Below, one piece after another: positions 33,294-39,537 of a stretch of 39,537 bases of DNA. This stretch comes from JAGOGN01 sp036652735 (lineage in GTDB: Bacteria > Bacillota > Clostridia > Lachnospirales > Lachnospiraceae). Position 1 is the stretch's first letter, and each line of letters begins with the position of its first letter. A program made the translations under genes and the position numbers. Below the pieces are notes generated by a model that saw only the letters and a list, made by a program, of their open reading frames with translations, did not search any database and had not been told where the DNA came from. Where the stretch lies: contig JAVVVI010000021.1 of assembly GCA_036652735.1 (NCBI GenBank), forward strand, positions 1 through 39,537, written 5' to 3'.

Positions 33294-33376
33294 CTCAAAT
33301 TGATTTTTAAATGTAATGCCACCATAACATCGTAATTTATATGATAGATTCATTGTCGCATATCTTTTAAAATTAT
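33294..33376 (-). promoter_or_regulatory. CRISPR leader with type II-A anchor ATTTGAG
   Basis: This is an 83-base AT-rich leader between the csn2 stop and the first repeat. Directly against the repeat (33294-33300, minus strand) is ATTTGAG, the leader-anchoring sequence that guides Cas1-Cas2 integration in streptococcal type II-A systems. Possible promoter boxes for pre-crRNA are TTGAAT, 17 bases, GACAAT, and a later TATAAA; none is strong. Confidence 0.85.
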
Positions 33377-34048
33377 TCAATAGATTTCACATCCATCTTT
33401 GTCACATATATATCTTTTTTCCATTTCCATTTTCTGTCTCTCCGTATTTTCAATTAAAAGTATGAAAATCTTATTGTAATCCGCATATTCATATATTTTA
33501 ATCATTTCTTCCATTGTAAAATATGCCTTCATGTTTACAAAAACACAAATAGGAAGTCCACAAATATCATTCATTATTTTCAAATAATCAATTATTTTTT
33601 CAGTGAGGCTATCATAGGTAGTTGCAACCTTTACTTCAGCCATTTTAAATATTCCTGCAAGATCCATCTGCTCTTCATAAATAATTGGATACTCGACCTG
33701 TTCTAAAAGTTCTAATATATAATGTTCCATTTTGTTTAACATTTCATTTGTTCTAACATACATCGCATCTGATACCGCGGTCTCTTTTAGAATAGCATAT
33801 AATTTATTAAGAATCCGTCGTTGATTGAATTCCAAAGAAAATGGGTCCACAATCATATACATTTTCTTGGTGATAGCGATTATTTCTTCCCCTTCGGACA
33901 GCACAAATCTGCCCTCTTCTCCACTACATTGTTCAAACAATCCTTGACAAAATCTGGTGAAATTAGTTGGGTTCTCTAATATTAATACATTGTACTCATT
34001 TTCTTTAAATTCAATTTGATAAGAAATATCCGGGTGTACTAATTTCAT
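33377..34048 (-). CDS. csn2: CRISPR-associated protein Csn2
   Basis: This 223-residue protein is the usual size of the Csn2 of type II-A systems. It starts MKLVHPDISYQIEFKENEYNVLILENPTNFTRFCQGLF, matching the family pattern, and contains VKVATTYDSLTEKIIDYLKI near residue 135. Csn2 forms a tetrameric ring that slides on DNA ends and is needed with Cas1, Cas2 and Cas9 for spacer acquisition. Its ATGA start overlaps the cas2 stop by four bases. Its presence defines subtype II-A. Confidence 0.93.
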   Translation of the reverse strand: MKLVHPDISYQIEFKENEYNVLILENPTNFTRFCQGLFEQCSGEEGRFVLSEGEEIIAITKKMYMIVDPFSLEFNQRRILNKLYAILKETAVSDAMYVRTNEMLNKMEHYILELLEQVEYPIIYEEQMDLAGIFKMAEVKVATTYDSLTEKIIDYLKIMNDICGLPICVFVNMKAYFTMEEMIKIYEYADYNKIFILLIENTERQKMEMEKRYICDKDGCEIY

Positions 34049-34365
34049 AAAATAACCAGCCTTTCATCACTATCTAAAACTTCTGACGTATTTTCTCCAA
34101 CAATATATTCCATTTTTGAAAATTGCTTTTCTGTCACCGCTAACACCTGCACCAAACCGTCCATTGGTTTATTTTTGCGGACATTATTAATAATGGCCGT
34201 GGACACCGTAGTATTCAATGCCAATTTACAATATACGGATTCCTGCATCATTAGAAATCCACTTTTAACCAAGTATTTGTGAAATCTGGAGTATTCACGT
34301 CGTTCACTTGATGTATTCGTCGGTAAATCAAAAAAAACAATGATTCTCATATATCTATAACTCAT
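34045..34365 (-). CDS. cas2: CRISPR-associated endonuclease Cas2
   Basis: This 106-residue protein has the ferredoxin-like fold. MRIIVFFDLPTNTSSERREYSRFHKYLVKSGFLMMQESVYCKL carries the conserved aspartate (D13) after the first strand. Cas2 bridges two Cas1 dimers in the integrase complex. It overlaps cas1 by 11 bases and csn2 by four bases, so all four cas genes are on one mRNA. Confidence 0.96.
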   Translation of the reverse strand: MSYRYMRIIVFFDLPTNTSSERREYSRFHKYLVKSGFLMMQESVYCKLALNTTVSTAIINNVRKNKPMDGLVQVLAVTEKQFSKMEYIVGENTSEVLDSDERLVIL

Positions 34366-35227
34366 TTCTATAAAACCTCATTAGGGAAATGTCCTTTTCA
34401 TTCAGTGCATCAAAAATACTTTTACAGTAAATTTTAATAGCATTGGTAACATAATTCTTCCTGCCATCAATATTCACTTCCCCATTCAGCAGATTAACAA
34501 GTTCCATTTTTTCTTCATGTTCCATTTTTTGTGGATTCATGTTATACACCTTGCGATCCACCAAAATACGGAAGGGTTCCATAAGATCCGAACTGAAATT
34601 AAACGAATTAAACATATTGTCATGAAATAATCCAATTTGAGTAATGTATCCATTGGATACCACCTCTCTATTGACAACAGATAATAATAACGCATATCCA
34701 TAATTCAATGCCGCATTCCTTGGAATGTCTGCTGTCCTAGTAAAATTCATTCCAAAAACTGCATTAAAATATACTTTTGCTGCATGTCCCTCTCGATTTG
34801 TTAAATCTCCAATCTCCAACTGTCCAAGATATGATTCTAATAATACTGCTTCTGATTTGCCAAGTTCATGGAGAAATTCTTTTTGCTTTCGAATTTTTTC
34901 CGATACAATTTCTGTCCACACAAGATTTTTAATCTCAGATGTCCATTCCAACTGTTTCCGTACCTTAATACTAGTATCATGACTTCCATAATAAGGAAGC
35001 AGTTCAGAACTGGGATTTCGTTTTTCATCACAAAAAATAACTTTAATCTTTCTTTTTACCAATTCACATAGGAGACTAGCCGTCAGCGATGCGGCTGTTG
35101 TTTCAATTAGCAGAAGACCAATCTCACTTAGGTGAATTTTTGTAGTGGTTTCTTGTCTTACTACCAGATAATCCAATTTGTAATCTAGTTTTGCACAGCT
35201 AGAAACCACTACCGTTCTCCAACTCAA
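34355..35227 (-). CDS. cas1: CRISPR-associated integrase Cas1
   Basis: This 290-residue protein begins MSWRTVVVSSCAKLDYK, as in other type II-A Cas1 proteins. The metal site is complete: E146 in NREGHAAK, H202 in GLFHDN and E217 in LMEPFR, spaced as in Streptococcus pyogenes Cas1. It inserts new spacers at the leader end. The start codon is TTG and overlaps the cas9 stop as TTGA; no ATG lies close by, and the family alignment of the first residues supports TTG. Translation is probably coupled to cas9. Confidence 0.96.
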   Translation of the reverse strand: MSWRTVVVSSCAKLDYKLDYLVVRQETTTKIHLSEIGLLLIETTAASLTASLLCELVKRKIKVIFCDEKRNPSSELLPYYGSHDTSIKVRKQLEWTSEIKNLVWTEIVSEKIRKQKEFLHELGKSEAVLLESYLGQLEIGDLTNREGHAAKVYFNAVFGMNFTRTADIPRNAALNYGYALLLSVVNREVVSNGYITQIGLFHDNMFNSFNFSSDLMEPFRILVDRKVYNMNPQKMEHEEKMELVNLLNGEVNIDGRKNYVTNAIKIYCKSIFDALNEKDISLMRFYRNEL

Positions 35228-38200
35228 ATCTCAAGTAAATCAATCTCATTTTCAAATAATCCCGTTGACGATTGATTTACCAATTTAAAGGACTGATACT
35301 TAGATATAACTTTATTAATCTGCATTACACCGGACTGTTTTTTTCCACCAATCAGCAATAAATCTCCCCCCTGATTACATTTCCCCGTTAATTGTAGACA
35401 CTCATTCAGAACATAGCTCTGTTCTTCCAGACTACATGTCATAAACTGTTCTCTGCCAATTTTTAGTTGATTTCCAGGAGAATTTGGTCTCTTGGCATAA
35501 ATAGTTTCTGTATGCTTTTTTAATAAAGTATCATAAAGGTCACAATTTTCATCCTTGGTTATTCCGTCATATTTTGTGATTGTTAATTTTTTCTTTGCTT
35601 CTGTCTGCCTTGTTAAAAACTTTACAATATTTTTAACATATTGCTGTTGTTTTCCGCTTAAACATAGCGGCACAGCACTTGTCACCAATAAATAGTTTCC
35701 CGTACGTCCGGTAAGATATAATGGATACCCATCCACCCTAATGAGCGATTGCATTTTAATTTTCTTGATTAGAATACGAGGATTGAGAAGCTGCTGTTCC
35801 TGTATACAATACCTTAATAGCTCTTCCGTCGTATGCATATCTTGTTTCAGGTAAATGGGCATATATTCTATCGTTTTAATCCGTTTTCCTTTCACTGTAT
35901 GCTCTACTGCGAAGAAATAGGAACCGGCTATTTTTCCATAACCTCCATATTTCTCCATCTGATGCAATGGATTCTTTTGTCCTTTTAACGGAACATATCC
36001 AATCCCAGACATACATATTTCCTTACTATACAGTGTTTCATTAAACAAACTTCCTTTTTCTTCAAATGAAGCCCTGGTATATCGAATATTATTTTTTGCC
36101 ATTGTGTGTTTTACCTTACCAATTGTTCCCTCTTTTCCCTTTATTGGCATTTCCCACGCAGTTATATTGTTGTTTTCCACCTTATAATCAAAGACTCTAT
36201 TAAGACTATATCCCTTTTCCTTGTTGCGCTTAATAAACTCCACCGGATTGCTTGTAAACTTTGTATCATACACATTTCCAACTACAATATTCAAATATGC
36301 ATCCTGCGCATGATGATAATCATTCACATCCCTTACCTTTATTAGCTGGAATTTCTGTCTAAAGTCCGAGACATTTCCTGCTTTTGCATAAACAATCTTA
36401 GACTCTTTGAATACTCTTTTCAAAAGATCTGCTGTTGCCTTAGTTGTCTGCCTTGTTTCTACCAATTGTCTTGCTATAAAATCTGCCAGTTCTGCTTCTG
36501 TAAACTCAGATGTTCTGGTTAAACGGTCGTATTTTTTATCTCCAATAAATTTATGTTCATGCAAATCTTTCCAAAAAGCATATTGGTGTTGTTGAATTTC
36601 CCTGCTAATAGGATAAGCATCCGTTTTCTGTGCATTTAGGTTCCGTTTAACCAATACACGATTTTCAAGGCTATCATCCTTTGTTTTTGATCTTGGATAA
36701 ATATGATCCACGTCATATATATTTTCGTTATACAGGTTATCTAAATCTATTTTCTCACCGGAATACATGCAGCGACCTTTTTGTGTATAATATAAATACA
36801 AGCGGTCTCTTCTATAGTTGCCTTCCTCTCGGGAATTAATTTCTGCTATCCAGTCCCTTTCTTCTTTCTTACAGTCTTTATAAAGTGCCACTAATTTATT
36901 TTTTCTGGATTCGGTCCGCTTTTTCTTTTCTCCTTCCCCTCGTGCCATTTCTATAAATATTTTTTTCGGTTCATGTCCCATAATTTCTTTCAGTTCCTTT
37001 ACAATGACCAATGTCTGCCACAACATATGCTTTACGGATGGAGATAAATATAATCCGTCCAGTAACTCATAAGTAATTTCCTGCACTTCTCCTTCTTCCT
37101 GGTTATATTCCTCTATGGATTCTAAATACGTATATCTTTGACTTAATAACTGCATTAAGTTATCCTGGGTATTACGTAATGCCTGTATAATACTTTGTAC
37201 TTCTCCAATTTCTTTATCTGCGCCTACGATTTCCATTAAAAATTCTCTGGACATTTTTCCCCACCCGGAATATCTTAAATGACAGATTTGTCTCTGTTCT
37301 TCCTCTGTAAGCTCTTCCCCAAATTCCCTTTTTATCTTTCCCATTAGAAGATTTTGATCCTCTCCGTATAAAGCCATCCACATTATAATCTGTTCAACAA
37401 TCTCCTGATACTTTTGTTGTTTTATTTTATCCTGTAATATTTTCTTAAAATCAATATAAGAAGTTAAAGATGAATTGAAATTTTCATCAAATCCTGATAG
37501 TTCTTCCTCCTTTTCCTTTATTCCCTCTTTTACTAAATAATCATTCAGACGTTTTCCAGTAACTTTTTTGAATTTCATAAATAAATCTTTTACGATTCTC
37601 TGTTTTAAATCCACGGATAGTTTTTCCTGCCCAATTTTCACATTATTTAATTCATTTAATACTGTAAATTCACTATATAACAACGAATTTTTTGGCAACA
37701 CATCTGCTGATGGCAAATAGGTACACTTGTTGGTCATTCGCAAAATAAAAGCTTCCGCCGATGCTTCAAGATCTACAACTTTGCTGAAATTCCAAGGTGT
37801 AATCTTCTCCTGGCTTCTTTTAACAATCCAACAGTTACTTCCCTGATCCTTATGTGCATCATTCAGCGGTCCCACATAATATGGTATGCGGAATTCAAAA
37901 ATTGATATTATTTTTTCTATTGGCGTATATCCATCGCTATCCTTCTGTGATAGAAATGGCAAATATTTTTCCGCATTATCAAGAATTTTAATTAATTCCA
38001 TCTCATGAACTTGAAAGGGAATGACTCCATTATCTTTTGTAATCTGTTTCGGCAATAACGTCCCTGCACTCAATTCTTCCTGCAAATATAGAAGTTCCTC
38101 ATCTGTTGTTGTAATCTGCATCCTGTCTGCAAAAATTCCGGAGATATATTTACAAAATTCTTCTTGTGTACAACTTTTTTCAATTGACTGTTTCTTTCCA

Positions 38201-39291
38201 TTCTTACAATTCAATCCAATATAACTGCAATAATTATTCAATTTTTTCTCCACTTTATTAAAAATTTCAGTATAGGACTCCGGACAATATTTTTTCACCA
38301 ATCCCTTTAAGAGCTGCAAATCATATTTATGTTTTTCGTAGGTCTTAACTTTTGATACAGAAATATACTGTGAACCCTGCAAAATTTTCGATAAAAGTGC
38401 CCAATCATAAACTGCTTTCAATTTATCAATTAAATAACAACGCTCTTCCAGTATAGCTTCTAACTCCATCCTATTTTCCTCATAGGATGCATCGCCAAAA
38501 CATATTTTTGAAGGATCTGACTCCTTCAATGATTCATCTTGAAAAATATCACATAGTTTTTCACAGCTTCCGGCCATTAGTCCCAAAATTGCTGTCTTCG
38601 CTTTCTCCGATTTATCTGTATAAAATAACTTGCACAATTGTTTTTTCTTGTCACTTTTGGAGATTTTATGGTTCAGAAGTAGCTCCTGTACCTGTTTCGT
38701 TTCTACGCAACTCAAATCCACCTCGTATGCGTCATATACGTACTGTTTAAGATTGTAATATATTGGTTCAAAAGAAGTAACACTTTTCATGTTTTGGCCT
38801 TCAAAAAGGAAATGTCCTCTATGTTTTAGTAAATGATGAAGTGCTAAATAAACCAATCGAATATCAATTTTTTTTCCATCTTGTAATAAGGCTGCTCGCA
38901 AATGATATATGGTTGGATACTCCATGTGATAGTTTTTATCCTGATAGTCAGAATCATCAAATACTGCATTCGGTTGTTTTATTCTCTTATCTTCTTCATA
39001 ATATGCGCTATCTTTCATTCTTTCATAAAATTTGGGATCTATTTTCATGATTTCCTCAGCAAACAATGTCTGTAACATTTGAATTCTGCCAACTTTTCGT
39101 TGTTGTCGTCTTCTTGCCGAACGTTTTAGTCTTCTTTCTTCTGCTGTTTTTGCCTCACGAAATAAGCGTATTCCCCACATCGCTTTTCCATTGAATTTCT
39201 GAATATTATAGTTTGTATCTGTTACTGCCCAGCCAACGGAATTTGTTCCAATATCCAATCCCAAGTAATATTCTCCAAATTCTTTTTTCAT
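35224..39291 (-). CDS. cas9: CRISPR-associated nuclease Cas9 (type II-A)
   Basis: This is a 1355-residue RNA-guided nuclease. RuvC-I is YYLGLDIGTNSVGWAV with D13; the arginine-rich bridge helix is RRLKRSARRRQQRK (about 53-66). RuvC-II is IFIEMARG with E781, and HNH is YDVDHIYPRSK with H863 and N886. RuvC-III is YHHAQDAYLN with H994 and D997. All catalytic residues are present. The C-terminus ends QSSTGLFENEIDLL like other II-A enzymes, but the PAM loop reads GGKKQSG instead of the RKR of SpyCas9. The frame can be opened six codons earlier, but that ATG lies against AGGGGAG, which is correctly placed eight bases before the ATG chosen. First gene of the cas operon; its stop overlaps cas1. Confidence 0.97.
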   Translation of the reverse strand: MKKEFGEYYLGLDIGTNSVGWAVTDTNYNIQKFNGKAMWGIRLFREAKTAEERRLKRSARRRQQRKVGRIQMLQTLFAEEIMKIDPKFYERMKDSAYYEEDKRIKQPNAVFDDSDYQDKNYHMEYPTIYHLRAALLQDGKKIDIRLVYLALHHLLKHRGHFLFEGQNMKSVTSFEPIYYNLKQYVYDAYEVDLSCVETKQVQELLLNHKISKSDKKKQLCKLFYTDKSEKAKTAILGLMAGSCEKLCDIFQDESLKESDPSKICFGDASYEENRMELEAILEERCYLIDKLKAVYDWALLSKILQGSQYISVSKVKTYEKHKYDLQLLKGLVKKYCPESYTEIFNKVEKKLNNYCSYIGLNCKNGKKQSIEKSCTQEEFCKYISGIFADRMQITTTDEELLYLQEELSAGTLLPKQITKDNGVIPFQVHEMELIKILDNAEKYLPFLSQKDSDGYTPIEKIISIFEFRIPYYVGPLNDAHKDQGSNCWIVKRSQEKITPWNFSKVVDLEASAEAFILRMTNKCTYLPSADVLPKNSLLYSEFTVLNELNNVKIGQEKLSVDLKQRIVKDLFMKFKKVTGKRLNDYLVKEGIKEKEEELSGFDENFNSSLTSYIDFKKILQDKIKQQKYQEIVEQIIMWMALYGEDQNLLMGKIKREFGEELTEEEQRQICHLRYSGWGKMSREFLMEIVGADKEIGEVQSIIQALRNTQDNLMQLLSQRYTYLESIEEYNQEEGEVQEITYELLDGLYLSPSVKHMLWQTLVIVKELKEIMGHEPKKIFIEMARGEGEKKKRTESRKNKLVALYKDCKKEERDWIAEINSREEGNYRRDRLYLYYTQKGRCMYSGEKIDLDNLYNENIYDVDHIYPRSKTKDDSLENRVLVKRNLNAQKTDAYPISREIQQHQYAFWKDLHEHKFIGDKKYDRLTRTSEFTEAELADFIARQLVETRQTTKATADLLKRVFKESKIVYAKAGNVSDFRQKFQLIKVRDVNDYHHAQDAYLNIVVGNVYDTKFTSNPVEFIKRNKEKGYSLNRVFDYKVENNNITAWEMPIKGKEGTIGKVKHTMAKNNIRYTRASFEEKGSLFNETLYSKEICMSGIGYVPLKGQKNPLHQMEKYGGYGKIAGSYFFAVEHTVKGKRIKTIEYMPIYLKQDMHTTEELLRYCIQEQQLLNPRILIKKIKMQSLIRVDGYPLYLTGRTGNYLLVTSAVPLCLSGKQQQYVKNIVKFLTRQTEAKKKLTITKYDGITKDENCDLYDTLLKKHTETIYAKRPNSPGNQLKIGREQFMTCSLEEQSYVLNECLQLTGKCNQGGDLLLIGGKKQSGVMQINKVISKYQSFKLVNQSSTGLFENEIDLLEI

Positions 39292-39330
39292 CTTATTTTC
39301 TCCCCTCATAATACATTTTCTACTTTTGTA

Positions 39331-39359
39331 TTGACTTTTTTCTGTTTTTCAACTATATT
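39331..39359 (+). promoter_or_regulatory. tracrRNA promoter
   Basis: TTGACT (39331-39336), 17 bases, TATATT (39354-39359) on the plus strand; transcription should start near 39366, just before the anti-repeat. It lies between the cas9 start and the tracrRNA, pointing away from cas9. Confidence 0.8.
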
Positions 39360-39362
39360 GAA

Positions 39363-39394
39363 TGTAATCTCTTTGACTACCATATGAGATTACA
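39363..39394. repeat. Perfect 9-bp inverted repeat over the tracrRNA 5' end
   Basis: TGTAATCTC (39363-39371) and GAGATTACA (39386-39394) are exact reverse complements around a 14-base loop. The right arm is part of the anti-repeat and differs from the CRISPR repeat by one base (A to G at 39388), the base that completes the inverted repeat. Confidence 0.85.
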
Positions 39395-39480
39395 CCATAA
39401 GTTCAAATAAAAATTTATTCTCATTGCTTTCGAGCTTCCGCTTGTTGCGGATTGAAAAACTTGCTTATGCAAGTTTTTTT
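39366..39480 (+). ncRNA. tracrRNA
   Basis: This is about 115 bases reading away from cas9. The anti-repeat at 39373-39398 pairs with 26 bases of the crRNA repeat (one G-U). It is followed by an AAGU bulge (39399-39402) opposite GA in the crRNA, and the lower stem UCAAAU (39403-39408) pairs with GUUUGA. This layout is the same as in S. pyogenes. A small nexus-like hairpin GCUUUCGAGC (39426-39435), a UCCGC/GCGGA hairpin (39437-39451) and a terminator stem AAAACTTGC/GCAAGTTTT with T-run (39456-39480) follow. The terminator also has a T-run on the minus strand. Confidence 0.92.
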
Positions 39481-39513
39481 AGTTATCGTCCCTCTATCTA
39501 CTAGTTCAAAACA

Positions 39514-39519
39514 ATTATA
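39514..39519 (-). promoter_or_regulatory. Possible -10 box reading toward cas9
   Basis: TATAAT on the minus strand at the window edge; its -35 would fall at or past base 39537 and cannot be judged. A transcript from here would have to cross the bidirectional tracrRNA terminator and be antisense to the whole tracrRNA before reaching cas9. A nearer cas9 promoter (for example TATAGT at 39352-39357) is an alternative. Confidence 0.3.
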
Positions 39520-39537
39520 ACACAATACCACATTAAA

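Noticed and set aside
35041..39050. Plus-strand frames of 60-90 codons inside cas1 and cas9
   Set aside because: They are antisense shadows of the conserved cas genes, without ribosome binding sites or motifs.
39292..39309. Upstream ATG giving Cas9 six more residues
   Set aside because: That ATG touches the AGGGGAG ribosome binding site, which is correctly spaced for the later ATG at 39291.
33377..39537. A new CRISPR class or an added effector gene in the cas locus
   Set aside because: All genes in the operon are standard type II-A; no extra frame lies between them, as they overlap each other.

Overview
The window looks like the chromosome of a low-GC Gram-positive anaerobe, most likely a Lachnospiraceae-type Clostridium relative. 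The evidence is AT-rich intergenic DNA, strong AGGAGG-type ribosome binding sites, many short operons divided by intrinsic terminators, and family content typical of that group: YmfI, a split ThrE exporter, an M28 peptidase, a YtrA-type GntR/ABC unit, DUF4367 and Big_2 proteins. No rRNA or tRNA gene was found.

Left part (1-16 kb): a YmfI-like EF-P modification reductase is translationally coupled to a two-part threonine/serine exporter. Next come a PhzF protein, an MFS pump, a dNTPase of the dGTPase family and a small GIY-YIG-like protein. A secreted protein and an orphan DUF4367 membrane protein share what looks like the same ECF-sigma-type promoter. Housekeeping-like genes follow (YitT, histidine phosphatase, mtnA, a cytidylate-kinase-like protein). 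After them are a GntR-ABC-permease operon with a palindromic operator and a MATE pump divergent from a MerR/GyrI-like regulator across a 19-bp-spacer promoter.

Middle (16-31 kb): a GNAT enzyme and an M28 peptidase are followed by a three-gene envelope glycolipid operon (MGDG-synthase-like glycosyltransferase, polysaccharide deacetylase, LPG-flippase-like membrane protein). That operon is preceded by four TTAAG boxes spaced exactly 11 bp apart in place of a -35 element. Then come an unrecognised membrane protein, an AI-2E-type transporter and a compact operon (GtrA, TetR, class III aminotransferase, FGGY kinase, a metal-ligand-less aldolase homologue, an intact class II aldolase). Between the GtrA gene and a Big_2 surface protein lies the decayed 5' end of what appears to be a group II intron, just downstream of a strong terminator palindrome.

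Right part (31-39.5 kb): a complete type II-A CRISPR-Cas locus, bordered by decayed transposase debris. Its parts are an outward-reading tracrRNA, cas9, cas1, cas2 and csn2 in one overlapping minus-strand operon, an 83-bp leader ending in the II-A anchor ATTTGAG, and 28 repeats with 27 spacers ending in a degenerate repeat. Catalytic residues of Cas9 and Cas1 are all present, and the tracrRNA has the expected anti-repeat, bulge, nexus and terminator, so the system looks able both to interfere and to adapt. Its least usual features are a perfect inverted repeat that lets the tracrRNA 5' end fold on its own anti-repeat, a Cas9 C-terminal loop without the RxR motif of SpyCas9, and a spacer present twice that itself resembles the repeat.
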